Below, one piece after another: positions 23,101 to 36,109 of a DNA stretch of 64,000 bases (position 1 is its first letter; each line of letters starts with the position of its first letter). The position numbers and the translations under genes were made by a program. The DNA comes from Erythrophleum ivorense (Eukaryota; Streptophyta; Magnoliopsida; Fabales; Fabaceae): positions 10,770,556 to 10,834,555 of the forward strand of contig JAIUCV010000001.1 in the NCBI GenBank assembly GCA_026724425.1. The letters run 5' to 3'. The notes beneath the pieces are model-generated. The model did not search any database. It was not told the origin of the DNA and was given only the letters and a program-made list of their open reading frames with translations.

Positions 23101-26100
23101 TTAAGAAATAATGTTTGATTCTGAATAAAATGAAAATAACTGAATAATATAAATTTTTGAATAACAATATCTTGGGAAAAATAATATTAAATGCATAAAA
23201 TTAAGCTTTATTTTTTTAAATAAATCTAATTTCATTCAATCTCGATTCTTTTCATCTTAAAATGGATTCAATTATCATTGAATCAAAGCTTATTACAAAA
23301 TTAAGCTGATTTTCCCTTTTTATTCCCTACTTATATTTTTTCATAAATAAATACAAAATTAAATTGGGTTGAGAATTTAATTATAAATGACATAATGTTT
23401 GGGTGAAATTTGTAAAGTGTATCGTCTTTAATTAATTGTGAACAAAAGACATGAAAATTGAGTTGAAAGTTTGAAATTTGAAGATATTTAGTACCTTGTA
23501 ATCTTATTTTAAGTATCTTCATATTAATGTCATGAAATATTTAAGAAGTCTATATTTAATACCTTAGTATCATGATGTCTTCTAAAAAGAATCTCACATT
23601 CCTGAATTTTTTTTCAAGACCAATCATATCCCTGATATTTGAACCGTATTAGCTTTTATAGAATATAAAATCATTTAAATTAAAATACTAAATATAAAAG
23701 TTTTAGATTCCATAATATTTTATAATATTCACAATACCAGACGTACGTGTACTATGCACCAATAATAACAAAGACATTTTAAAAGACAAAATTACAGGTC
23801 AACTTCTAGTAAACCCTAATGTAATATAAAAGTGTTTTTTTTTTTACTTAGAAATTTCTCAACACTAATTGAAATGGTAATGGAGTGGTTAGGATTGGAA
23901 TTTGATGATAAAGTTAATGACACGGACACGTAATACAAGTGATTAATCATAATAAAAGGGATTTGTAATCCGAAAGAAATTGGAAAAATTTCCACATTTT
24001 AATCAAATCCTAGTTTGATCTGTCAACTTTAATTGCCTGGGTATTTGCCTTACATAATTGATGATATATATAGATTTAAAAAAAATTAAAGGAAACTTCT
24101 GGTGGATATACTCCTAATTTTATAGTCCTTTTCATTCTGATTTTTGTACAAAACTAAATAATTTAGAGAAATACAAATACAAAACTAAAAACTTGGGGGG
24201 TCTTCCATGTGTGTTTGTCAAACTATAATAAAATAAATTTAGAGTGATATATTATTAACCAAAAAAAAGGAATAAAAATAAATAAATATTTTGTCAATGC
24301 AACACTCAAGCAATCAACAACACCAGACATTGACCAATGTGGCTTAATTGTTTGGTTTGTGGAATTGATTAATGTTCGTAGTATATAATTTTGAGCTACC
24401 ATCTTCAATTAATTACTTGTAAAGGCACTTTGATCATGAGAAACTCACATGACCTTGTTATGAGAAGGAAGGGGGGTGGGGAAGATTTATATACTCATTC
24501 AAATGATGAGTTTTATTTAAATTGTAAATTTCACAGAATATATAAATTTTGTGTCTATTTCTCTCTTCACATAATATATATATATCATATGAATTATTCA
24601 TGTGAATTCAAACACGTTAAGACCAGTTTTAATATCACACAATAAACATCACTAGAAAGGCCAAGTTCAGCTTGATTTTGAGTTTGCCCACCTCTAATTG
24701 CAATCAAATTGTGTTGGAATTAGTTGATACATCTAGTTCCGTCAAATTTATGATATGAATAATGTTATCACTTGAAATTATTTTTTTAAAAGAAAATGAA
24801 AACATACTGATATAATAGTAATAAATTGGTGCCCATGGAATATGAAGAAAGTGACAAACTCATTCCCAACGTTAAAATTGCTGACAATGATGTTTGCAAG
24901 GCTTGGAAGAGTACATATTATATTATGAAGCTCATCGGCAAACCTGTGGGCTGCACATTAATTCTTGTTTAATAAACCAATTCTAAACGTGATATGCAAG
25001 TCAGAAGGATCGGTGGGCTTCTTAATTTCAAATTTACTTATGACACCAAGTGAAACATATGTTCATGAACACAACTTTGGCTTGGATAAGATCATCGACA
25101 GTGCAGTGATTAATTATGCGTATTAATCATTATATCAGATAAAGCTATGGAAGCCTAAAAATGTCCAATCTCGACATTGTTATTGTTAGTGCTCACCAGA
25201 TGTATTTTTGGTGTTCTTGTCCCACAATCACAAGAAAATATTGCTTTCATGGGTCATATATAGAGATAGAGCCTCCACTAGTTGCCATTTATTCAGAAAA
25301 CTTCAACATCGATCGATATACTTTAACAATCCCAAGTTGTCGCGTCCGCCAATCCTTTTGAAGTCAAATTTGGCTACTCTTTTGAGTTTGCATGCTGCAC
25401 CAAGGGATTAATGAGATTTTTTTAATAAATTTAGTCTATTTAAAATAATTAAATCGAATCAATTAAATTAGATATATAACTACTTTAGATATAAAGTTTC
25501 AATAAAAAGTATAATTAATATTTTTATTTATTTAATTTTTAAATAATTCTTTTATTAAAACTTATATTATTAAATTTAAATTTTATATTATGAATTATTT
25601 ATAATAAAATATTTATATTATTTTGAATATATATTTTTGAATTTGAAATTATCACCTATTATATATTCATTGTCATCTATTTTTTTTAATTGAAATACAA
25701 AATTAATATATGATAATCATTTCTAACTCAACGATTAAATGGTTATAAATATATATAAATTCTTATTACATCCATATTAACTAATTTTTCCTTATATATA
25801 TATATATCCTCTCTTTTTAAGTGTTAACTAGTTATACATCTAAAACAAAGAGTCTCTTTTATTGTTGACAATAATATTATAAACTTGTTGGACTTTTGTC
25901 ATGCTTGCTTAACAAACAAACAAACACACACACACACATATAGAGAGAAAATAGAATGAAAAAGAAATAATTTCAAAGATAAAAATATTTCACATGTTTT
26001 TATTATAAAAAATTAAAAAAATAATTGACATTGAACATGATTAATTAATAAAAAAATTATATTTCCTTAGCTTAAACCAAAGGGAATATAAGTGTAGACC

Positions 26101-27083
26101 GGATTAAAAGTCAAGCCAGATTCAAAGAATGTATTTTTGGCATGAAGTTTTGACAACTTGGTTCACGAATTATGGTACCTGATGCTTATCTAACAATGGA
26201 TTCAGTGGCAGGTACGGGCTGGCATATGTTTCCTGATTTGCGTGTATCTGACTTCAGCAATCATCGAAATTTGTCTGATGAATAAGACTTCCGTCTCTCA
26301 TCATTTCCAAATTTATATTTTATTATTTTAGTTTAATAAAGATTGAGAGTAATTGCTTTCCCCTTGTTTAGTTTAATCAAATTTACTAAATTAAGTTTAT
26401 AATTAAAGAAAATCTACATCTTTATCCTTCAATAAAAAATAAAACATTTTGGACTAAAATAAAAAATTAAATCTTAGTTAAATTTAATTGCAAAATGTCA
26501 TGTAACTCTTATACAATTTTTTTTTTCATATTTATACTTTTTATCTCAATCCATTGTTTCGTTCATGTAAAAAGATTTGAAATAAGAAAGTAATCCTTGT
26601 ATTTAATTGTAACTGAAATATAGAATATTTATTTTAGCCTAAACTTCAGTGAAATATTTTGTTATATTTTAAAGTTAATATATAAATTTTATAATTAAAT
26701 TTTAATTCAGATGTTAAAAATTAAATTAATCTTTGAACATACTCAAAAATAATGATACCTTAAAAAAATATTCGATTTTAATTATAGATTTGATTTGGCA
26801 GCCCATTGGATATATTTGGTGGTGACAAGGTTGGAAAGTGAAGGTGAGATATAGAGAAAGCAAGTTTAAGGTGTGAGAGAATATAATAGAAAAAATTATA
26901 TATAAAGATTTAAGTTTTATAAAATTTATAATAAAACATCTTAATAATTAAAAATTATTTTTAAGAAATAAAATTATTATCACTTATTATTAAAGTTTAA
27001 GAAAATTATCATGAAAGTTACTTAAATTATAATTTTTTTAAAATTTAACAATAATTTTAATTTTTAAAAATGAGTATTTGAAC

Positions 27084-27086
<3 letters not shown>

Positions 27087-27117
<31 letters not shown>
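27087..27117. repeat. TA dinucleotide microsatellite
   Basis: An uninterrupted TA run ending TAGAGG. Confidence 0.9.
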
Positions 27118-27120
<3 letters not shown>

Positions 27121-27766
27121 GTATATGTGAAAGCTAGTGGGAGTGGAAATGAGATGATATTCGTCTGTCTTCCACTACAAAAAGGCAAAGGCACGATGAT
27201 GTGGATTTGCACCTTGTGATGTGTTGGTTGGATGGTGCCGCCATTATCAACACTGCCCCATATTACATTTTCGAGCCGCCACGTCTTGTTACCTTGGTCT
27301 ATTCTCCTCAACGTACACATGTTTTTGTTTGTGTCTCCCCTTAATTTCCAATGTCCTATTGAACCCATTTAGTTGCCTAACCAACCCTAATTAATGAAAA
27401 TAAATCACTTCATAATTTATTTAATATTAGATAAATTAATTCATTTATTAGAAAAAATAAAATTTAATTAATTAATAAGAGCGAGCAATAACAATATTCG
27501 ACTCCAATTCATTGCCATGCCAAATAAGGACCGTCCGTCTTTTTTTGTCCTTTTTCCTTTTTGGGGGTCCCGATAGAATATTGGCTCACAATAATTTTGG
27601 CATGCCTAGTGGTAGCTCTAATTCTGTTGTAGGCTTCGATAATATGAAGAGTAATAATTATGGTAATACAACTTTAATAATGAACTGAAACCAATATGAA
27701 AATAATTAATTATTTATTTTTTAGATATAACTAAAGTCAATTTTTACAAAATAAACAATTAATTTG

Positions 27767-27785
27767 TGTGTGTGTGTGTGTGTGT
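27767..27785. repeat. GT dinucleotide microsatellite
   Basis: A short GTGTGT run on the plus strand. Confidence 0.85.
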
Positions 27786-28782
27786 ACCTGATGACGTTGG
27801 TGGAGGAAACTATTCATAGGATGTGGTCAAGCATTTTCTCTATTAAAATATAATTATGTAATTGATTATTAAAGTTTGAATACCGAAGCGAGAACGAGGA
27901 AACAAGTGGCTGGTGGTGACAGTGAAAACTGAGATGTAGACATAAGCATATTGCTTCAAAACATTGAATACAAAGTAATAATTAGTGTACGAATCTTCAG
28001 CTTCTTTCTTTAATCCTTCTTTTATCTTTAATATTATAGATATAGTAGAGAATTCACTAAACCCCATCTAATTTTCCATATCCAAATGTCATATCGACAA
28101 ACCCATATATATGGATTAAAAACCATGTATAATTAAATGATTCAAAAAAAAAATTACATTTTGTTTGATTACGAGAGTACAAGAACTTACACTTCTGTGC
28201 AATCTCTCTCTCTTTTATTTATAATAACATAAAGATAGAGATTATAACTACAACATAAATTTTTCAAGATAATGATAAAGGATAAATTTTTAGATTCTAG
28301 AAAATAATATACTTAAACTCTAAATAAAGATAGAGTCTAAATTATACTTCTAATTGTTAAATTTGTATCTCGTCTACAACACAATAAAGAATTATTTTAG
28401 CAATTTTCACAGATTAAAATTAGATTGAAATATAAATATAAATATATCCCGTGACTTTAGTTAGAATTTAATATCTTTATTTCAGTCTAAAATTTGAAAA
28501 GTATTTTGATATCGTATATATGTATTGATTTTGCAATCAAATCGAAATAAACTATTGAAAAAGAAAAAGAAAGAGAAGAAATTTGATAAGAATCAACAAT
28601 CCACATCTAAACCCTGATCGATGTCTATTATAAACTCTCCAATTTAGATACATCATATCTCGCAAAAGTTAAAAGAGATATCAAAAACAAAAAGGTGTAC
28701 ATACATATTATCTATCAATGAACAAGAAAACCAGAATAAGAAAATTTAAAGAAGAAGAAGAAGGGGATGGAGTGTGTAATCT

Positions 28783-29139
28783 TCATACGGGTTGTTGAGC
28801 AATATGGGTGGTGGAAGAGAGAGGCTTCGCCAAGCAAGTGGGGTTACTATGTCCAGCCATAATAACAAGAATCTTGGGCTCTGAATCCACTGTCGTTTTG
28901 GTTGCTGCTGCTAATTTCTCTTCATCACCAACTGAATCATCTGAGGTAGAGGACGGTCGTTTACGATAAGAACAGGCTAGCACAAGCAATGCTACCGCTA
29001 TAAGAGCCATCATGAGAGCTAGGCCTCCGAAGAGGTAGGGAATCGGAGACCTTGAGCTTCGGAAATTGCCACCCTCTCCCATGCCTGAAGAAGAAGACGA
29101 AGAAGAACTTGAGTTATTGCTTGCAGTTGAGGGCCTCAT
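28783..29139 (-). CDS. GDU: GLUTAMINE DUMPER-like membrane protein
   Basis: The protein is 118 residues with no intron. It begins MRP like its neighbour. A poly-serine stretch (about residues 10-18) and a Gly-rich patch lead to SPIPYLFGGLALMMALIAV (residues 31-49), a single membrane helix at about 36-57 ending ACSY. A basic RKRP stop-transfer sequence follows, then a polar region, then the family's VIMAG motif in LVIMAGHSNPTCLAKP (residues 91-106). This is the canonical motif, whereas the gene at 11967 has VVMAG. The family promotes amino-acid export across the plasma membrane when overexpressed. The two genes share the membrane entry, DSEP before the VIMAG region and LAKP after it, so they are paralogues. 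Spacing of 16.4 kb and equal orientation suggest an old tandem duplication. Confidence 0.93.
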   Translation of the reverse strand: MRPSTASNNSSSSSSSSSGMGEGGNFRSSRSPIPYLFGGLALMMALIAVALLVLACSYRKRPSSTSDDSVGDEEKLAAATKTTVDSEPKILVIMAGHSNPTCLAKPLSSTTHIAQQPV

Positions 29140-29230
29140 TTTCTGAGATTTTTTTTTGGGGGGACCTTTTTTCTTCTCTCTTTTCTGGGTTTTGTTTGAG
29201 TCGTTATGGGATGCGCAGAAAATGATGGGG

Positions 29231-29240
29231 TCTATTTATC
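29231..29240 (-). promoter_or_regulatory. TATA-like box of the second GDU-like gene
   Basis: GATAAATAGA on the minus strand, about 92-101 bp before the ATG. The position mirrors the TATA box of the first GDU-like gene. Confidence 0.5.
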
Positions 29241-31269
29241 GTGCAGAAACTGCAGAAGTAAGATGCTGAAAAAAGCGGGAGGCTACATAGATATGCGATG
29301 TTACCGAATAGTTCACTATATTTCTTTTATTAATTATTAGAATAAACCTCTTTTTTCTTTCCTTGAGAAATGCTTAAATTATAAAAAAAAATTATTATAA
29401 AAATATGCATAAATCTTTTAAAATTAAAATGTAATCAAAATATTCTTTAAAATAATATTGACTTCTTCTATTATAAATATAATTTATTAAGTTTTTAAAA
29501 AGCTTTTCTTATTGTGTTGGAAATCTCATAAATTTAGTTTATTTCAAATTTATATAATTGATTATTTTTATATTAATCAAATACATATTTAATACTTATT
29601 ATATTATATAAATAATAAAATTATTTCAGTTAAAAAAAGATATAACTATAATTTATTTTTTTATTGTCAAAAAAAGGTTAATACAACTTATATTTTTATT
29701 TCAAGGGAGAAGAATAAAATTTTTTAAAATTAATAAAATGATTGTGTAATTTAAACACAAAAAAGTAATTTATCCTTATTATTAAAAAAGGAGATGAATG
29801 GACAGTGTTTGAAATGGTTGACTAATTGTTGATATTCTTTCTTGTGGTTGTAATAAAGAATCATATACGGGCAGCCAGGCGTGATTTCTGATGGAAGTTT
29901 CCTGATCGATCTTTTGGGGTTATCTTATTTCTTTTTTCTTTTCAAAAGGAGGGCACAGGAAGAGAGAATATCAAACAAATGTTACACGATATATAGCGTT
30001 ACTGTAGAAAAAGTATAGTATTGTCACAACTAATAGAGCCACAAAGGAGAAACACTACGAGATTAAATGAATTTAAATACAATTATAAGTAGTAATTGAG
30101 AATAGTGAAAAAACAATATTTTTTAAATATTATAATTAAGTAATATTCAGATCAATTTGCGTATACAATTAACTTTTCTGGTCTTATCAAATGCGAACCA
30201 TCACGTTGAGACTCAGAAAATAATACCAATTGCTGGGCTTGTTTTGTTATCTGAAGTGGATTATAAAGGGAATTTGGGATCAACTAGGTTGCTTCAGGTG
30301 AAACGATTCGTGATACATCAATGAAGCAACCAGCAGGAAACAGGAAGGAAGCAAGGAAGAAGCCATGGTTGGCCCCACTAAACGTGTTCTTACAACACAA
30401 GGCTTTTCTGATTTCTTCCTTTATTTCCACTTTTCTTAATTCGTATATTCATTTCCTTCCTCCCTCTTCCGCTTCAAAAACAGTTGAAGATTTATGAACG
30501 GGAGAGGAATCGATAGCTTCATGTCTTTCAACAAATTAAGACATACTTTTGTGTGCTTGGAAATCAATGCATGTGCTGATAATTTAAGTGATCCAGTTTT
30601 TCTGGTAATTAATTATAATTTAGTGATAATGTTTTTGGTGTGCGAATTTCTCAATGCTTGCATGTGACAGCGAGATGACTAATTCTATATCTCCGTGGAG
30701 CTCATGAGGAAGCTATATGATGTTGAACTAATTTCTCTCATATTTATGTTTCGTGATTGGTTTCATGATTCATATATATAGAGTACGGGCCTAACGGATT
30801 CTAAATTCTATTTTCTGAACATCATATAATATAAAAGGAAATTGACAGAATTTCCATCTCCTTTTTTGGAAAAATTGAGAATGAGAGAAACCAATCACTA
30901 ACGAATGAGATAAAATATGAAAATAATTTTCTCCGCGAATCCCATATTTATCGAGCCACAAGGTTTAAGGGTAGGAGAGTGTTAGTCTAAAAAGATATAA
31001 GCGAGGGTTTAAATTGGGTCTTTAAAAAATTTAAAAACTGGGTTCTTTGGCAAATTAGGAATCACTTGTTCTTATTTTTTGTGTCAATCCCCTTTCTTAA
31101 AACTGTTCCAGAAAATAATTTTTCACTTATGAAATTATGTGAACTAAACCTCAATTTTCTATCAGAGAGGATTGCTTCTTGATATGCAGCTCATAAAAAT
31201 ACATGAAAAGAAACATATGGGAATTAATGATTTAGTCTTGTCATTTTATTTTTAATTTAATCCTTCAAA
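29241..31269. other. AT-rich intergenic DNA, no gene seen
   Basis: No coding sequence is supported. A word CACTACGAGATT at 30053 resembles the CACTA terminus found at 37115-37128 and is a weak candidate for that element's left end. Confidence 0.4.
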
Positions 31270-32115
31270 GTATTGGCGGAACTACGTGTATATGAGAGGG
31301 TCTTCAAAAATTCTATGTAAATAATATTAAGTTTTGATATCGTGTTTTTTATTTTTCAAAATTTTGAACCTACCAGAATTATATAATTTATTAAAAATTA
31401 TTTGATATTTTAATCTAAATCCAATAAATTTATGCATGTATTATATACATAATTTTTACAAAAAAGACCTTTATTATTTTTTTTTTCAAATTATCCTTAC
31501 TTAATCACATATATAACTGCTTCTCTCTTCTCCAATTTTTATTTTTTCATAAAAGCTGATCACCAAATCATGTAAAACACGTCAGTGCCGTTCTTTCGGC
31601 CATCTCTGTTTCAACAGCTTGCTGCGCTCATGGACTGGGCCCACTTCATAGATAAAATACCTTTGATAATCCAGCACATACATCCTTCATAGAATTGGAG
31701 AGAAATATAAGAAGATATTATATATAGATAAAATTGAAAATATTATGATATTTAATTCTTTGAACATTTTAGCTTTGTTTTTCATGTTACTAGTGTTTTA
31801 CATTAGGCTTGGTATTTATTTTTTGTAAGTGACAAAAAATTAAAAATCAAATAAATTGTTTTAACTTAAAAAAAGACGCAATGTGGCAGAGTTATGTTTA
31901 GTTCAATTTTTCAATATATATATATATACAAAATATTGAATTTTGATATTATATCCTTATATTTTTTAAAAAATTTGAACTTATTAAACCTACACATGTA
32001 TTATATAATTTTTTTTATTATTTAACATTTTAACTTAAACTTATTAAACCTACATATATATTTTATGTGTATAACTCTTATAAATTCATCTACTCTTTAT
32101 GTAGGTTCCTCCATA
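31270..32115. repeat. Two degenerate copies of a short interspersed repeat
   Basis: ATTGGCGGAACTACGT (about 31274) and AATGTGGCAGAGTTATGT (about 31880) start similar AT-rich stretches that both contain TTTTGATAT, a T/A-rich tract, GAAC(C/T)TA and GCATGTATTATATA or ACATGTATTATATA. The second copy ends TAGGTTCCTCCATA, whose reverse complement resembles the starts. CCTTCAAA before the first start and CCTTGAAA after the last end could be an imperfect 8-bp target duplication. The family is not known to me. Confidence 0.4.
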
Positions 32116-32132
32116 CCTTGAAATAAAAAGTT

Positions 32133-32351
32133 AAGAATAAAGCTTGAGTGGAAGGATTTATATGTGAAGCTTATATAATTAAAGAGATCGCAACATTTTG
32201 CTCGCATTGCTTTGAGTATGATATGCCATCAAGAATTATAAGACCTTTAAGAAATGATGATGGTGGAGAATCAGGTCTGCCAACAATTTCTAATTTTAAC
32301 TATCTTGGAAGACCTGCTAGAGAATGCAAGTCTTATTTCTTAAATGATTAA
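32133..32351 (+). pseudogene. CACTA transposase fragment (DUF4218 end)
   Basis: The frame reads VKNKA, a TGA stop at 32145-32147, then VEGFICEAYIIKEIATFCSH and an acidic NDDGGES. This is the order seen at the C-terminal end of the DUF4218 part of plant CACTA transposases. An in-frame TAA closes it at 32349-32351. It is a relic, because the stop interrupts the conserved block and the catalytic N-terminal half is absent. Confidence 0.75.
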
Positions 32352-32699
32352 GGAGTAGAAGCCGCTATAAAATATGTTCTAATAAACTGTGATGAAGTAC
32401 AATCTTATATCAAGTAAGTGATATTGCTTACACATCACTTATTCGTATATGCTTAACACGTTCCTTTGTTATGTAGTTTATTTGTTCAGAAGTTAACTTT
32501 GTCCAATCGTCAAATTGTGGATGCTAAGATAGAAGCTTGGATTGAAGCAAATTTTTCCTCATAGTTTTGAGAACATATAAGTAGTAATAAATTGTAACTA
32601 TTTATGTCTTAAAACTAACCTCAACTCACATAAAATATTAAAAAATTTCACACAGGTTCAAAACCTAACTAACAATATTCTAGATCTATTTTTACATAA

Positions 32700-33378
32700 C
32701 ATTGCTCGGGGACTAAAGAGAAGCGTTAGAACTTGCCCTATTTACTTTGTTAATGGGTACAAATTTCACATACAGTTATTGAGCCATCGAAAATCAATAA
32801 TAAATAGTGGTGTATGTATTAAAGGGACTGACTTTGCATAATCAGAATATGACTTTTATGGCAATCTAGAAGAGATTATGGAGATTGAATACACAGGGGT
32901 TCCTGTGAAATGATTAGTGTTGTTTAATTATCCATGGTATGATCCTTCACCTAATCATGGTATGAGGGTTCACAAACAATATGGGATTGTTGAAGTTCAC
33001 GAATTAAGAAGGTATAACAAGTTAGATCCATTTATACTTGCACAAAAAGCGACACAAGTGTATTATGCATATGATCTTATTTACCATCAGAAGACTAATT
33101 GGTTAGCCATAATTAAGGATAAGGCTCGTAGCATGATTAATGCTCCTTCATTTGAAACAAACATAGGGCCATTTCAGGTGGATGGATTGGAAATCATATT
33201 ACCTGCAATTGTCCCAGATGATGAATTCCATAGCCTAAGAGACACTGAAGGTTCTTATGAAGAAATGGATATGTTAACTGCTAACATAATTTTTGAAAAA
33301 GAAGAAGTAGAAGATGATGAAGATGATGATGAGAATAAAGATAATGATTCTGAAAATGATGAAGATGATGATGTATAG
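32700..33378 (+). pseudogene. CACTA-associated DUF4216 domain, two stop codons
   Basis: From about 32700 the reading frame follows the DUF4216 domain of CACTA transposases: CPIYFVNGYKFHI, a TAA stop at 32839-32841, FYGNLEEIMEIEY, a TGA stop at 32911-32913, then an open stretch to 33378. The open stretch contains LFNYPWYDPSPNHGMRVHKQ, YGIVEVHELRRYNKLDPFIL and AQKATQVYYAYDL. It ends in a strongly acidic tail (Glu/Asp-rich over the last 27 residues). The open piece of about 150 codons begins after the second stop and has no early ATG of its own in the domain, so it is not a real start. The domain's function is unknown. Confidence 0.8.
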
Positions 33379-33520
33379 ATTAGGGTTGGGTTTTATTTAA
33401 TTTTAAGCTTGATTTTTTTATAATATTTTTTTTTATTTTGAGTGTGAATTTATTTTTGTTTACATTCTATTTAATTTTTGGTAAACTTATATTGACTTAA
33501 GTTTGCTATTATGTATGTAG

Positions 33521-34478
33521 ATGTCAGGTCGTGGTTCTAGGCAAGGTCGTGCCCGATGGAGTACCTCTACACCTCCACCTTTGCACCCTCAACCATTTTC
33601 GTTATCCTCTGACTTTAGCACCTACCTCAGCTCCTATAGCGCCAGACGCATCCATTGCATCTACCCCAACTCTAATCATGCCTGAATCATCTAAGAGACC
33701 TTCAACATCACCTGTATCATCTCCTCTTTTAGCATCCCCTAGCTCCCAGTACTCACATCCCACTCCTCAAGGTCCTTCCACTAGTTCTACACCAATGTCA
33801 CCTATCCAACTTTTTGGCCGTGACCCCACAAATGGTCAAACATGGTTGTATCCTGATAAGCATACGTAAGTCATCAAAATGTATATTATTTTATTTGTTA
33901 TTCATTAAACAACTTAGTGCCATTATAATATTTTTAATCATTGATGTTAAATGATTAGATTTAATCATATTGCCATTGTTGTTCATGATATTCTCCTTGT
34001 AATCCAAGCAAAATTTGAATATCCATGCTACAGTTGGAAAGTAACGCCTCCTGAGGTTAGGCAACTATAGTTTGATGAATGGGCAGTATATATCTTATCT
34101 CATCATTATATACGTATCATGTGTTAATATTTTTTTCTTCAATTTGTCTTAGTTTTGATTTTTCTAGTGCTTATGTAGAAAAAGTATAAATGGTTGCCAC
34201 AATATGACTAAGTTATTAGATGTAATCGGAACAAAAAGTGTGGAAACATCTTACAAAATACAATGGACAAAGTCCAGCTAGGATTGGAAAAGGTGATCAC
34301 ACCTAATTGGATCCTAGATAATATAATGGTCCAATTAAAGCACCATTGGGAGTTAGAAGAATACAAGGTCGTATGCCAAACAGCTAAAAGCAAACGAGTA
34401 TATATCATAGGAGGCATGCAATATAAAGGGGGCAGCATTCCTTCAACTGAATATAAGAGGAGGTTGGTAAGCATTTAA
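33521..34478 (+). pseudogene. CACTA second-gene relic (Transposase_24-like)
   Basis: After an acceptor-like TATGTAG, an ATG at 33521 starts a Gly/Arg-rich N-terminus (MSGRGSRQGRARW). The sequence then shifts frame into a Ser/Pro/Thr-rich stretch (33531-33869) that ends DPTNGQTWLYPDKHT. Further pieces follow: WKVTPPEVRQL near 34040, then 34263-34478, which reads MDKVQLGLEKVITPNWILDN and later GGMQYKGGSIPSTEYKRRL. This order fits plant En/Spm Transposase_24 proteins, which accompany the main transposase. Intron-like gaps (33870-33960 and 34083-34180) and frame changes are present. I cannot prove the splice sites. Confidence 0.65.
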
Positions 34479-34682
34479 ATTCAAATGTAATAATCGTTTA
34501 TTTAATGTGTGAGATAACTAATATTAATAAATAACTGCAGACTTTAGTGCTTGGAATGCCACCTACAATGTTTAAATTGTTCAAACACATGCACTATGAT
34601 AAAGCAACTAGTCAATTTGTGGACCATAGAGCAGCTGAAATTTATGTATGTATATGTTTATCTTTTCCTTTCTCCTTAGAAT

Positions 34683-35812
34683 TGTACTGACGGCCCAAGG
34701 CCTGACTAGCTTTAATGTGAGTCTTGATTTTTTATTTTGATTATAACTGGACTTGTACTAATAGTCAAAAGTCTAACTAGTAATAATGTGAGTCTTTATT
34801 TTTTGTTTTGATTATAATTAGACTTGTGCTGATGGTCAGAGGCCTGACTAGCTTTAGTGTGCCTTTATTTTTTTTTTTAAATTGTCATTGGACTTGTACT
34901 AACGGTTTGAGGCCTGACTAGCATTAATGTGAATCTTGATTTTTTACTTTAATTATAATTGGACTTATACTGATGGTCAGAGACTTGACTAGTAGTAATG
35001 GAAGTCTTTATTTTTTGTTTTAATTATAATTGGACTTGTGCTGATGGCTAAAAGCCTGACTAGCTATAGTGTGTCTTTATTTTTAGTTTTAATTGTTATT
35101 AGACTTGTGCTGATGGCCATAGACCTAACTAGTTTTAGTGTGAATCTTTATTTTTTATTTTCATTATAATTGGACTTGTGTTAGTGGCCAGAGGCCTAAT
35201 TAACTCTAGTGTTTCTTTACTTTTAGTTTTGATAGTCATTAGACTTGTACTGACGGCTGGAGGCCTATCTAGCTTTAGTGTGAGTTTTGATTTTTTATTT
35301 TGATTATAATTAGACTTGTATTGATGGTTGGAGGTCTGACTAGTTATAGTGTGAGTCTTTATTTTTGGTTTTAATTATAACTAGACTTATACTAATGGCC
35401 AAAGACCTGAATAGCTGTAGTGTGAGTTTTTATTTTTAGTTTTGATTGTCACTGAATTTGTGTTGACCACTAAAGGCCTGAATAGTTATAGTGTGACTCT
35501 TTATTTCTTGTTTTGATTATTGCTGAACTTGTGTTGATGACCAGAGGCCTGACTAGCTATAGTGTGAGTTTTTATTTTTTGTTTTGATTGTTACTAGACT
35601 TGTGCTAATGCCAAGAGGTTTGACTAGTTGTAATATGAGTCTTTATTTTTTGTTTTAATTGTCATTAGACTTGTGTTGACGGTCAAAGGCCTGACTAGTT
35701 GTAATGTAAGTCTTGATTTTTGGTTTTGATTATCACTGAACTTGTACTGACGGCTGAAGGCCTAACTAGTTATGGTGTTAGTCTTCATTTTTTTACTTTG
35801 TCACTAGAATTG
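34683..35812. repeat. About sixteen tandem copies of a 70-bp unit
   Basis: The unit reads roughly GACTTGTGCTGATGGTCAGA, GGCCTGACTAGCTATAGTGT and GAGTCTTTATTTTTTGTTTT followed by GATTATAATTG. Copies differ at many positions and vary from about 67 to 75 bp. It lies within the CACTA relic, between the Transposase_24-like part and the coiled-coil-like part, in a place that would be an intron. No open frame runs through it. Confidence 0.92.
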
Positions 35813-36109
35813 TTTGATATTTTATTTGGTGTCTTTTACTTGTTTTATTACTTTGTGGCTATCAACATCATTGCATATTTTTTTCATACACCTAATTGTG
35901 TTATTTCAATATTTGATAGCTTTAATTGTGATGGCTGAATATATTTGTAGTTTTAAGATACTTAGTCTTTATTATATGATCACACTTTATGTTAATACTA
36001 TATGACATAAAATATACTTAAACATGTCCATACTTTTGCTTTTGGATGAATTGTCACTGTTTTCTTTATTTTAAAATTATCTTTCTTTGCTTCTTTTAAC
36101 AAACTAATT

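Larger units (their letters stand above)
20160..28782. other. 8.6 kb of intergenic DNA between repeats and the second GDU gene
   Basis: I see no gene. Short open frames (up to 103 codons at 27057-27368, which includes a TA run) are not supported by family or context. Simple repeats occur: AC at 25924-25939, TA at 27087-27117 and GT at 27767-27785. Isolated GC-richer patches at 20770-20815, 22330-22380, 25330-25360 and 27240-27300 may be promoter-like or repeat relics. None could be identified. Confidence 0.45.

Noticed and set aside
27173..27190. CACTACAAAAAGGC as the left end of the CACTA element ending at 37128
   Set aside because: It has no subterminal repeats after it and no matching target duplication, and it would enclose an intact GDU gene.
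27057..27368. 103-codon minus-strand frame
   Set aside because: Its end is a translated TA microsatellite (alternating Tyr/Ile) and the rest is unlike known proteins.
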